Positions 1 through 6,606 of a stretch of 7,746 nt of DNA are shown here, one piece after another. The translations under genes were made by a program, and so were the position numbers. The DNA comes from Maricaulis sp. (lineage in GTDB: Bacteria > Pseudomonadota > Alphaproteobacteria > Caulobacterales > Maricaulaceae). The DNA lies in assembly GCA_002694345.1 (NCBI GenBank), contig NZLV01000139.1, forward strand, positions 1 through 7,746, written 5' to 3'. How positions within the stretch are numbered: position 1 is the first letter of the stretch; each line of letters begins with the position of its first letter. The notes under the pieces were generated by a model, which had not been told where the DNA came from, did no database searches, and saw only the letters and a list, made by a program, of their open reading frames with translations.

Positions 1-2
1 TC

Positions 3-617
3 AACGGGATTGTCGGCCTGGCGGCCGTCCTTCAGCGCCGGGCTGATACGCTTCCGGGTGATATCCGCCCCTTCCTCGACAAGATCGAGGATCAGGGCCG
101 GCACATGGCCTCATTGATCGACAGCCTTCTGGCCTATGCCGACAATGCCCCTGGAACTCAAACATTCGAACAGGTCGACCTCGGCAGTGTTGCCCGCTCG
201 GCCCTTACCCTGCTGGAGACAGACATCCAGAACAGCCGGACACAGATTTCGCTTGAAGAGATGCCCGTCGTCGCCGGGGACCCGGCCCAGCTGGAACGGG
301 TCTTTGGCAATCTGGTCCAGAACGCGATCAAGTACAAAGGCGAGGCCGATCCGGTCATCGCCATCACCAGCGCGGAACTGGGAGATCAGGTTCGCATCGA
401 CATCCGCGACAACGGCATGGGTGTTCCGGACAATTTGCGGGAACGCATCTTCAATCCGCTCGACCGGGGCAATGCGACCACCCAATCCGGCCACGGGCTG
501 GGCCTGTCCATCATCCGGCGCATTGTCGAGACCCATCATGGCCGCATCTGGTGCCAGCCTGCGCCCGATGGGGGAACCGTCTTTTCCTTCACCCTGCCGC
601 GCTACGTGGAGCCCTGA
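3..617 (+). CDS. Sensor histidine kinase, 3' part (5' end outside window)
   Basis: This is the C-terminal 204 residues of a two-component sensor kinase. The reading frame is open from base 3 with no stop, so the gene enters from the left edge. The first residues (NGIVGLAAVL) match the end of the first HisKA helix, just after the H-box, so the phospho-accepting histidine lies about ten residues outside the window. The second dimerisation helix ends near MASLIDSLLAYAD. The HATPase domain is complete: N-box NLVQNAIKY (from 309), G1 box DNGMGVP (from 408), F-box around RIFNPLDRG, and G2 box GHGLGLSII (from 486). The protein ends at TGA 615-617 right after the domain, with no attached receiver. 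It autophosphorylates from ATP; its input domain cannot be seen. The next kinase gene starts 5 bp downstream, so the two are almost certainly in one operon. The first in-window ATG (105) lies inside the dimerisation domain and is not the real start. Confidence 0.93.
   Translation, partial: NGIVGLAAVLQRRADTLPGDIRPFLDKIEDQGRHMASLIDSLLAYADNAPGTQTFEQVDLGSVARSALTLLETDIQNSRTQISLEEMPVVAGDPAQLERVFGNLVQNAIKYKGEADPVIAITSAELGDQVRIDIRDNGMGVPDNLRERIFNPLDRGNATTQSGHGLGLSIIRRIVETHHGRIWCQPAPDGGTVFSFTLPRYVEP
608..611 (+). promoter_or_regulatory. Ribosome binding site deciding the start of the second kinase
   Basis: GGAG lies 11 nt before ATG 623, inside the last codons of the upstream kinase. It supports ATG 623 over the upstream in-frame GTG at 551, which would add 24 residues translated from the end of the previous gene. 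The stop of the first kinase lies between this site and the ATG, the arrangement expected for translational coupling. Confidence 0.55.
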
Positions 618-622
618 CCGTC

Positions 623-2770
623 ATGCCGCCCTGGCAGGAACAATTCAGCAAGGAGCCGATCTGGCGGATCACGCTCGCGGCCATGAACGTGCTGGCCGCC
701 GCCACGATCATGGCCAGCTGGAAGCTGGGTCTGGAGAGCCTGGTCCGAATTCATCCGGACTGGTCACCGACACAGTTCAACACCGCATTGACATGTCTTC
801 TGCTGGGCCTGTCGAGCTTGTTTCACCCGGTATCGCGATGGGCCACCGTCTCACTGGCCAGTGGAGCTTTCCTGCTCAGCCTGTTGACGGGATCGCAGTA
901 TCTGCTGGGTCTGGAGCTGGGCATTGACCAGTTGTTCCATACCCACCAGTTCGGTGAACCCGGTGCTGCGCCGGGACGGATGTCCCTCAATTCCAGCCTG
1001 GTCCTCACCGCACTCAGTCTTTCATTTGTGGTCCAGGCTGTGGACGACTTGGCTTGGCGCCGGCAATTGGCGATGTGGTCAATCAGTGTGTCCGGTGGAT
1101 TTCTTGCTGCATACAGTTTGGGCTATCTGATCGGCCAGGTCAGCTTGTTCAACCTGACGCCGGCCACAGGCATGGGCGCCATGACCCTGCTCATGTCCGG
1201 CAGTCTGGCCGCGATCAAGATCAGCCGTGTCATCCCCTTTTCCCTGCCCAAGCTGGCTCGCCTGACCAAGGCGGTATTGATCGCGGCAGGCCTCTTCCTG
1301 AGCAGTCTCACCCTGGCAGTTCTGATGGGACTTTCGGTCCAACACCGAGCCGAGCTGGAACGCGGGGCGCAGGCCGAACTGGGCCTGCTGAGCCAAACGC
1401 TGCAGGCGCGGCTCAATGAACAGGCGCTGGCCCTGCAACGCATGGCGGATCGCTGGCGAATGTCCAGTGGAACGCCGGAGCGGGCTTGGCGCGACGACGC
1501 CACAAACTATGTGACAGATACCCGCCTGATGGACGCCGTTCTGAAACTGGACGAAGCTGGCCGGGTGTTGTGGCGCGAACCCCGCGAGGCCGATTTCTGG
1601 CCGGAAGGTTCGAGCCTGGCGGGTGACCCGCTTGTAGCGCGTCACCTGGCCGAAGTTCGAGCCACGCAAGCGCTCCGGGTCAGCCCGGTCCAGGAAACTC
1701 CCGACGGACAGATGGGTTTTCTGATCATCGCGCCGGTCTTCACAAATGATGGCGCCTTCGACGGTGCGCTGATAGAAATCAATCCCCTCAGCCAGGTCCG
1801 CGAACTCCTCTACAGCCTGCCGCGCCCGTCGCGCTACCCGGTGGAATTTCGGCTTCCGGATGAAGATCTTCCGGATGGCAGCTTGAGCAGGGAACTGAAT
1901 TTCGGAAACACCGCTTTGCTGCGACTGGTCGCCTCGGAAGCGGACATGCTGCGAGACGCCCCGGGCAATACGACGAGCTTCCTCTTCCTGGCCTTTGCGA
2001 TCATGGCCTCCTCTCTTGCCCTGTTCGCGCTGCAGCTGGTTCTTCGAGACCAGGCGCAACAAGAACGCTTGCGTCAGGCCAACAAGGAGTTGGAAATTGC
2101 CAATGCCGAGCTCGACAGTTTCGCCTACACAGCCTCCCACGACCTGAAGTCCCCGCTGCGGGCCATCCGCCAGCTGGTGGACTGGCTGGACGAGGATCTT
2201 GGCGAGGCCATCCCGGAAAATGCCCGGCGCTACATGACATTGCTGCACAGCCGTGTCGGACGCCTGCAAAGCCTGCTCGACGCGCTGCTGGAGTACTCGA
2301 GGATTGGCCGGAAGGCGGTTTCCCGCTCTACCGTCGAACTCGACCGCCTGGTCCAATCCGCTGTCGACCTGCTCTCTCTGCCGGGCGGTCACGTGGTCGA
2401 GCTTGTTGGCGGAGACTTTGAAGTCAACACCGACACCAATCTCATGCGGGTCATCGCCATGAATCTGGTCAACAATGCCTCCAAACACCATGATCGCCCC
2501 TCGGCGCGGATACGGGTTTCCCTGTATCAGGGGCCGGAAAACTGGTGCATGGAGTTCAGTGATGACGGACCTGGCATCCCGCCGGAACTGCATGATCGAA
2601 TCTTCGGCATGTTTGAAACGGTGAAATCGCGGGACGAAGTGGAGGCCAGCGGCATGGGACTCGCCATCGCGCAGAAAGCCGTGACACGTCTGGATGGAAC
2701 AATTAGTTTGATCTCCGACCCAGCTCTGAGCCGGGGCAGCCGTTTCGTTCTGGAGTTCCCCAATGCTTGA
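623..2770 (+). CDS. Multi-pass membrane sensor histidine kinase with periplasmic domain
   Basis: A 715-residue integral-membrane histidine kinase, with ATG 623 chosen on RBS and overlap. Residues about 13-235 carry roughly seven hydrophobic segments (near 15-32, 53-69, 74-98, 124-140, 149-171, 181-200, 215-236). A loop contains LGIDQLFH and PGRMS, wording I have seen in the N-terminal membrane regions of other kinases; it has no Pfam name I can give. Residues about 238-450 form a predicted periplasmic region of Cache/CHASE character (MGFLIIAPVF near 364-373), closed by a last membrane helix at 452-474. A short coiled coil (476-500) leads to HisKA, with SHDLKSPLRAI placing the phospho-acceptor at His506. 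The HATPase domain has N-box NLVNNASKH (614-622), G1 DDGPGIP (647-653) and G2 SGMGLAIAQ (676-684). The last coding bases overlap the response regulator by 8 bp, so that receiver is the probable partner. The ligand is unknown. The HisKA wording resembles kinases of the phytochrome/Rcp1 type. Confidence 0.94.
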   Translation: MPPWQEQFSKEPIWRITLAAMNVLAAATIMASWKLGLESLVRIHPDWSPTQFNTALTCLLLGLSSLFHPVSRWATVSLASGAFLLSLLTGSQYLLGLELGIDQLFHTHQFGEPGAAPGRMSLNSSLVLTALSLSFVVQAVDDLAWRRQLAMWSISVSGGFLAAYSLGYLIGQVSLFNLTPATGMGAMTLLMSGSLAAIKISRVIPFSLPKLARLTKAVLIAAGLFLSSLTLAVLMGLSVQHRAELERGAQAELGLLSQTLQARLNEQALALQRMADRWRMSSGTPERAWRDDATNYVTDTRLMDAVLKLDEAGRVLWREPREADFWPEGSSLAGDPLVARHLAEVRATQALRVSPVQETPDGQMGFLIIAPVFTNDGAFDGALIEINPLSQVRELLYSLPRPSRYPVEFRLPDEDLPDGSLSRELNFGNTALLRLVASEADMLRDAPGNTTSFLFLAFAIMASSLALFALQLVLRDQAQQERLRQANKELEIANAELDSFAYTASHDLKSPLRAIRQLVDWLDEDLGEAIPENARRYMTLLHSRVGRLQSLLDALLEYSRIGRKAVSRSTVELDRLVQSAVDLLSLPGGHVVELVGGDFEVNTDTNLMRVIAMNLVNNASKHHDRPSARIRVSLYQGPENWCMEFSDDGPGIPPELHDRIFGMFETVKSRDEVEASGMGLAIAQKAVTRLDGTISLISDPALSRGSRFVLEFPNA

Positions 2771-3206
2771 GACCGGCATCCCGCCGCGTATCGTCACCAT
2801 TCTCCTGGTGGAGGATGACGATATTGATGCCGAAGCTGTCAGCCGCAGTCTGACCAAGCGCCGACTGGCCAATCCAGTTGTGCGGGCCCGGAACGGACAG
2901 GAAGCCCTCGACATCCTGCGCGGCAAGCAGGAGGGGGTGTCCGTCAAACACCCCTTTATCATCCTGCTGGACCTCAACATGCCGGTCATGAACGGGCTGG
3001 AATTCCTGGCAGAAATCCGGTCCGACGAAGCGCTCAAATCCGCCGTCGTGATGGTCCTCACCACCTCCAATGCCCAAAAGGACCGCAAGACCGCCTACGA
3101 GCACAACATCGCCGCCTACATCCTCAAGGCCCGCGCCGGGCTGGAGTTCGAGGCCGCGATGGAGCTGGTGGATTGTTATTGGCGCTATGTGGAATTCCCG
3201 GAATAG
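2763..3206 (+). CDS. Single-domain response regulator, Rcp1-like
   Basis: A 147-residue stand-alone receiver domain with no DNA-binding or enzymatic output. The acidic pocket is Glu17-Asp18-Asp19 in LLVEDDD. The phospho-acceptor is Asp70 in LLDLNMPVMNG, the switch Thr100/Thr101 in VLTTS, and the conserved Lys122 is in YILKA, where the usual KP is KA. The long loop between helix 2 and strand 3 (RGKQEGVSVKHP) and the ending CYWRYVEFPE are typical of Rcp1-type regulators that partner with phytochrome-like kinases. The start ATG overlaps the kinase stop (ATGCTTGA), with GGAG at 2752-2755 seven bases before it. Phosphotransfer from His506 of the upstream kinase, and perhaps from the first kinase, is the inferred input. 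Output must go through protein interaction or a phosphorelay. The gene converges on the VOC gene with a 21-bp gap in which I see no strong terminator hairpin. Confidence 0.95.
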   Translation: MLETGIPPRIVTILLVEDDDIDAEAVSRSLTKRRLANPVVRARNGQEALDILRGKQEGVSVKHPFIILLDLNMPVMNGLEFLAEIRSDEALKSAVVMVLTTSNAQKDRKTAYEHNIAAYILKARAGLEFEAAMELVDCYWRYVEFPE

Positions 3207-3227
3207 CGGCTCCTTTTCGCCCATTCC

Positions 3228-3599
3228 CTACGCATAGCTCACCACCTCAAACTCGATCCCGTCCGGATCATCGAAATAGAAGCGGCGACCGGGTTCGTAG
3301 TCGGCGTGGGAATGGGTGTGCAGGCCGGAAGCCTTGATGCGGGCTTCGGCGGCGTCGAGATCCTCCACCAGGACGCCGATATGGTTCAGGCGGCCCGCCG
3401 GCAGGCGAATGTCATGTTCCTTGGGCAAGCCGTAGACCGCGACATAGGCGTCGTCATTGCCGACATGATAGGTCGTGCCGCCATTCTTGGCCGGGCCGTG
3501 CCAGCGCACTTTCCAGCCAAACCAGTCGGTCAGGCGCTGCGCGGTTTCAGCCGGATTGCTGACCGTCACATTGACGTGTTCCAGCGTCGATTTCGTCAT
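3228..3599 (-). CDS. VOC superfamily protein (glyoxalase/bleomycin-resistance/dioxygenase fold), likely SoxR target
   Basis: A 123-residue cytoplasmic protein with two babbb modules of the vicinal oxygen chelate fold. Module one starts at LEHVNVTV and module two at LNHIGVLVEDL. It ends with the typical FDDPDGIEFEVVSYA. Candidate metal ligands are His8, His73 and Glu117; the fourth is not clear to me (region 44-56), so I do not claim a specific reaction. Family members include glyoxalase I, ring-cleavage dioxygenases, fosfomycin-modifying enzymes and drug-binding resistance proteins. The start at 3599 is supported by AGGAG six bases upstream (CTCCT at 3606-3610 on the plus strand). The frame stays open further upstream, but that stretch is antisense to SoxR and holds the promoter, so a longer protein is rejected. 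It is transcribed divergently from soxR with a SoxR-type operator in its promoter, so a role against redox-cycling or electrophilic compounds is inferred. Confidence 0.92.
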   Translation of the reverse strand: MTKSTLEHVNVTVSNPAETAQRLTDWFGWKVRWHGPAKNGGTTYHVGNDDAYVAVYGLPKEHDIRLPAGRLNHIGVLVEDLDAAEARIKASGLHTHSHADYEPGRRFYFDDPDGIEFEVVSYA

Positions 3600-3605
3600 C
3601 TTGAA

Positions 3606-3610
3606 CTCCT
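3606..3610 (-). promoter_or_regulatory. Ribosome binding site of the VOC gene
   Basis: AGGAG on the minus strand, six bases before the ATG at 3599. It fixes the short start of the VOC protein and excludes the longer open frame that runs through the promoter region. Confidence 0.75.
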
Positions 3611-3643
3611 GTTTCCCGGCCAGCGGCCGTCTTGACAGGAACT

Positions 3644-3674
3644 CTGATAATTCCTCAACCTTGGTTGAGGTCAA
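3644..3674 (-). promoter_or_regulatory. SoxR-type activated promoter for the VOC gene (19-bp spacer)
   Basis: On the minus strand, TTGACC (3674-3669) matches the -35 consensus at five of six bases, and TATCAG (3649-3644) matches the -10 at four of six. They are separated by exactly 19 bp, too long for normal sigma-70 use and typical of promoters opened by MerR-family activators, including E. coli soxS. The operator palindrome fills the spacer. The transcript would start near 3637 and leave a leader of about 38 nt before the VOC ATG. The match is seen directly; activation is inferred from family knowledge. Confidence 0.8.
3653..3670. promoter_or_regulatory. SoxR box (operator)
   Basis: CCTCAACCTTGGTTGAGG is a perfect 8-bp inverted repeat around a central TT. 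The E. coli soxS operator, as I recall it, is CCTCAAGTTAACTTGAGG. The outer CCTCAA and TTGAGG arms are identical and the length is the same. The site lies in the intergenic region between soxR and the divergent VOC gene, with the flanking bases also resembling the soxS promoter. Confidence 0.88.
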
Positions 3675-3680
3675 TAAAGA

Positions 3681-4151
3681 ATGTGCAGCATGCCGACAGC
3701 CCCCAAAAGCCCGGCCGATCCTCTCTCCATCGGCCAGCTGGCCAAACGGACCGGCGTTTCGGTCTCGGCCCTGCGCTTTTACGAAGACAAGGGGCTGATC
3801 GATCCGGGCCGCAATGCGGGCGGCCAGCGCCGCTTCAAACGGGCCGATGTCCGCCGCGTCTCCTTCATCCTGATCGCCCAGCAATTGGGCCTCAGCCTGG
3901 GCGAGATCGCGCAGGCCCTGAAGAGCCTCCCGAACGGCCGCACACCCACCCAGTCGGACTGGGCCGCGATCAGCGAAGGCTTGCTGCAGCGTCTGGACCG
4001 GCAGATCGACGAGATGACCCGCATGCGCAAAAGCCTGACCAGCTGTATCGGCTGCGGCTGTCTCTCGCTGAAGGCCTGCCGCCTCTACAACCCCCAGGAC
4101 CGCCTCTCCGAGCTCGGTGCCGGCCCGCATTTCGGGGTCACGCCGGACTAG
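3681..4151 (+). CDS. soxR: Redox-sensitive transcriptional activator SoxR (MerR family, [2Fe-2S])
   Basis: A 156-residue MerR-family regulator, close to the 154 residues of E. coli SoxR. The winged helix-turn-helix begins LSIGQLAKRTGVSVSALRFY (15-34), followed by EDKGLIDPGRN and the wing GGQRRFKR. A dimerisation helix covers about 97-120. The iron-sulfur site CIGCGCLSLKAC supplies Cys122, Cys125, Cys127 and Cys133 and continues with RLYNPQD, the SoxR signature that separates it from other MerR proteins. Oxidation of the cluster by redox-cycling compounds activates transcription without loss of DNA binding. ATG 3681 has GAGG (3667-3670) ten bases upstream, within the operator arm; ATG 3690 is the alternative. 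No soxS gene is in the window. In most non-enteric bacteria SoxR directly controls a few genes, and here the divergent VOC gene carries the box. Overlap of the box with its own upstream region suggests autoregulation. Confidence 0.97.
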   Translation: MCSMPTAPKSPADPLSIGQLAKRTGVSVSALRFYEDKGLIDPGRNAGGQRRFKRADVRRVSFILIAQQLGLSLGEIAQALKSLPNGRTPTQSDWAAISEGLLQRLDRQIDEMTRMRKSLTSCIGCGCLSLKACRLYNPQDRLSELGAGPHFGVTPD

Positions 4152-4177
4152 GTTTTGGCGGGCAGCAAAGCCCAGAC

Positions 4178-4206
4178 AAAAAAGGGCGCCCCGATGGAGC
4201 GCCCTT
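4178..4206. terminator. Rho-independent terminator, probably bidirectional
   Basis: The hairpin arms AAGGGCGC (4182-4189) and GCGCCCTT (4199-4206) pair perfectly around a 9-nt loop. On the minus strand the stem is followed by six T (A tract 4178-4183), a good intrinsic terminator 22 bp past the stop of the M3 peptidase. On the plus strand the stem is followed by TTCTTC, a weaker tract that could still stop soxR transcripts 26 bp after its stop codon. Confidence 0.85.
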
Positions 4207-4228
4207 CTTCAAAAAGCCTGCGTGAGGG

Positions 4229-6439
4229 TTACTCCTCGCCGCCCATGCCTTCCGGCACCGGGAAGCCGCGGTCGCGCATCAGCGCGGCCGGGTCGGCATC
4301 ACGGCCGCGGAATTCGCGATAGGCGACCGCCGGATCGATCGAGTTGCGCGGGGCGAACAGGTATTCCACCAGACGCCCGGCAACTTCCGGATCGTAATAG
4401 CCGCCCGGCGCCTCCTGGAAGGCTTCCGAGGCGTCCGAGGTCAGCACGTCGGCCCACATATAGCCGTAATAGCCAGCCGAATAGCCTTCACCGGAGAAGA
4501 CGTGACCGAAGTGCGGCGAGCGGTGACGCATGACGATCTCGTCCGGCATGCCCAGCTCGGCCAGGGTCTCGCGCTCGAACGTGTCCGGATCGGACATCTC
4601 GCTCGGCTCGGTCGTGTGATAGACCATGTCCATCAGCGCCGAGGCCAGATATTCGCCCGTCGAGAAGCCCTGGTTGAAATTGGCCGCCGCACGGATGCGC
4701 TCGACCAGTTCCGCCGGGATCGGCTCGCCGGTTTCCACATGCACCAGGTAATTGTCGATCACCGGATCGGTCAGCAGCCAGCGTTCCAGCAGCTGCGACT
4801 GGAATTCGGTGTAATCGCGGACCCCGCCATTCAGCGTCGGATAGTCGACATTGGAGGACAGGGTGTGCAGGGCGTGACCGAATTCGTGGAAGAAGGTCTC
4901 CGCATCATCCCAGGACACCAGGACCGGCTCGCCCGGCGCACCTTCGATAAAGTTGGAATTGTTCGTGGCCAGGACATTTTGCTCGCCATCAAACGTGGTG
5001 TGCGAGCGGAAGGAGCTGGCCCAGGCGCCCGAACGCTTGCCCTGGCGGGCAAAGGGATCGAGATACCACAGACCGATATTCTCGCCGCTGTCCCGGTCGG
5101 TGACTTCCCAGACCCGCACGGTCGGATGCCAGACCGGCACTTCGCCTTCCGGCAGGGCGCGGAATTCGAAACCGAACAGTTCGCCGGCCACGTAGAACAT
5201 GGCTTCGCGCAGATTATCCAGCTGCAGGTATTGCTTCACCTCGTCACTATCGAGCGCATAGCGGTCCTGGCGGACCTTCTCGGCGTAATAGCGGTAGTCC
5301 CACGGCGCGATCGTGATGTCGTCACCGCGCTCATCGGCCAGGGCCTGCATGTCGGCGACTTCTTCCTCGATCCGGCCCACGGCGGCGTGCCAGACCGGAA
5401 CCATCAGATCCATGGCGTTCTGCGGATTGCCGGCCATGCGGTCTTCCAGGCGCCAGGAGGCGTAATTGTCATAGCCCAGCAGCGCCACGCGCTCGTCACG
5501 TAGCTGCAGGATTTCGGTGATCAGCGCGTTGTTGTCGTACTCATCGCCATTATCGCCGCGGCTGTAATAATTGCGCCAGACCTGTTCGCGCAGATCGCGC
5601 TCGTCGGAGAAGGTCAGGAAGGGGTCCATCGAGGACCGCGTATTGGTGATCGCATACTCACCTTCGCGGCCCCGCGACGCGGCAGCGGCAGCCGAGGCAT
5701 CGATGAAGCCCTGCGGCAGGCCGGACAGCTGGTCGGCGCTGAGATAGGTGACGTAGTTTTCCTCGTCATGCAGCACATTGTTGGAGAAGGTCGTGTGCAG
5801 CTCGGCCAGACGCTGGTTGATCGCCGCATAGCGTTCCGCCGCTTCACCTTCCAGCGTCGCACCATTGCGGGCAAAACCGTCATAGGTCAGCTGGACCAGA
5901 CGTTGCTGGTCCGGACGCAAACTGTCCATTTCCTCGCCCTCATAGACGGCGCGGATGCGGGCGAACAAGGCCTCATTCTGGGTGATCTGCGACTGGTAGG
6001 CCGACAGGGCCGGGATCATCTCGCCCTGGATCGCCCGGAATTCCGGCGAGGACATGTTCGACGACCAGATGCTCCAATAGGTGAAGACCCGGCCCAGCGC
6101 ATCACCGGCGCGTTCCATCTCCACAATGGTGTTCTCGAAGGTCGGCGCCTCCGGATTGCTCACGATCGCATCGATCTCGGCCAGATTGGCGGCCATGCCG
6201 GCTTCCAGCGCGCCGCGCAGATCGTCCAGGCTGGCCGTGTCGAAATTCGGCACCCCGCCATAGGGACCGGTCCATTCCGCCAGCAGCGGATTGGTGGCCA
6301 GCGCGTCTTGCGTGGCGGCATCCAGCTCAACATGGATTTCGGCCGTTTCGGTCACGGCGTCCTCATTCGTGGTTGCCGGCGTGCAGGCGGCTGCAAAAAG
6401 GGCCGCAAGACTGGCCGTGCTCATCATCAGTTTACGCAT
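4229..6439 (-). CDS. M3 family zinc metallopeptidase (Dcp/oligopeptidase-like) lipoprotein
   Basis: A 736-residue zinc peptidase of family M3, which cuts oligopeptides; E. coli Dcp (about 680 residues) releases C-terminal dipeptides. The zinc motif is HEFGH, giving His518, catalytic Glu519 and His522. Glu545 in RDYTEFQSQ is the third ligand, 23 residues after the second histidine where Dcp has about 25, so the loop is slightly shorter. The C-terminal substrate loop HVFSGEGYSAGYYGYMWADV (646-665) is the family's tyrosine/glycine-rich element. The N-terminus (MRKLMMSTASLAALFAAAC) is a short signal peptide ending in a lipobox-like AAAC, with Cys19 as the probable lipid anchor. It is followed by an acidic, flexible linker, which implies a periplasmic or surface location. 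The start ATG has GGGGAG eight bases before it. The gene is transcribed alone and ends in the terminator at 4178-4206. Whether it is a dipeptidyl carboxypeptidase or an endopeptidase cannot be decided from the motif. Confidence 0.96.
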   Translation of the reverse strand: MRKLMMSTASLAALFAAACTPATTNEDAVTETAEIHVELDAATQDALATNPLLAEWTGPYGGVPNFDTASLDDLRGALEAGMAANLAEIDAIVSNPEAPTFENTIVEMERAGDALGRVFTYWSIWSSNMSSPEFRAIQGEMIPALSAYQSQITQNEALFARIRAVYEGEEMDSLRPDQQRLVQLTYDGFARNGATLEGEAAERYAAINQRLAELHTTFSNNVLHDEENYVTYLSADQLSGLPQGFIDASAAAAASRGREGEYAITNTRSSMDPFLTFSDERDLREQVWRNYYSRGDNGDEYDNNALITEILQLRDERVALLGYDNYASWRLEDRMAGNPQNAMDLMVPVWHAAVGRIEEEVADMQALADERGDDITIAPWDYRYYAEKVRQDRYALDSDEVKQYLQLDNLREAMFYVAGELFGFEFRALPEGEVPVWHPTVRVWEVTDRDSGENIGLWYLDPFARQGKRSGAWASSFRSHTTFDGEQNVLATNNSNFIEGAPGEPVLVSWDDAETFFHEFGHALHTLSSNVDYPTLNGGVRDYTEFQSQLLERWLLTDPVIDNYLVHVETGEPIPAELVERIRAAANFNQGFSTGEYLASALMDMVYHTTEPSEMSDPDTFERETLAELGMPDEIVMRHRSPHFGHVFSGEGYSAGYYGYMWADVLTSDASEAFQEAPGGYYDPEVAGRLVEYLFAPRNSIDPAVAYREFRGRDADPAALMRDRGFPVPEGMGGEE

Positions 6440-6606
6440 AAATCAGGCTCCCCTGGGATTTGGGCGGGAGACTAGCGGTTCCGGGCATGACGCGAAAATG
6501 AAGATTTCACCATCTTATCCTGCCACGCCTGCCAAAGCCGCGATGCGGGCGCTTGATCCGCGCCGGGGAAAGGCCAATCCTGTTCTGAAACCGGGGAGAT
6601 CAAGAC
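6440..6606. other. Divergent intergenic region between M3 peptidase and nitrilase-family gene
   Basis: This 167-bp spacer must hold the promoters of both divergent genes. Two ribosome binding sites are clear: GGGGAG for the peptidase (CTCCCC at 6448-6453) and GGGGAG at 6593-6598 for the hydrolase. I could not find a convincing -35/-10 pair in either direction, nor any extended palindrome. Confidence 0.6.
6593..6598 (+). promoter_or_regulatory. Ribosome binding site deciding a GTG start
   Basis: GGGGAG is placed eight bases before GTG 6607. This supports the GTG as the start of the nitrilase-family protein. The next few codons immediately make a hydrophobic signal segment, as expected for a true N-terminus. 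Confidence 0.7.

Noticed and set aside
551..622. Upstream GTG start for the second kinase
   Set aside because: It would translate the end of the preceding kinase gene in another frame. ATG 623 has a GGAG site and follows the previous stop by 5 bp.
1079..3088. 669-residue minus-strand open frame
   Set aside because: It is antisense to the kinase and receiver genes, which have full domain motifs. Long antisense frames are common in GC-rich coding DNA and this one shows no family features.
3207..3227. Possible terminator between the convergent receiver and VOC genes
   Set aside because: Only a tiny ATTCC/GGAAT hairpin inside the receiver's end is visible, without a T tract.
3632..3637. Perfect TTGACA on the plus strand upstream of soxR
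   Set aside because: No acceptable -10 lies 16-18 bp downstream; the only good -10-like element, GATAAT, is 8 bp away. I treat it as chance.
3600..4130. Longer N-terminus for the VOC protein
   Set aside because: The extension is antisense to soxR and passes through the SoxR promoter. The short form begins exactly where the VOC fold begins and has AGGAG in front.
4502..5503. 333-residue plus-strand open frame
   Set aside because: It is antisense to the M3 peptidase core, rich in His/Arg/Gly without recognisable motifs, and has no good ribosome binding site.
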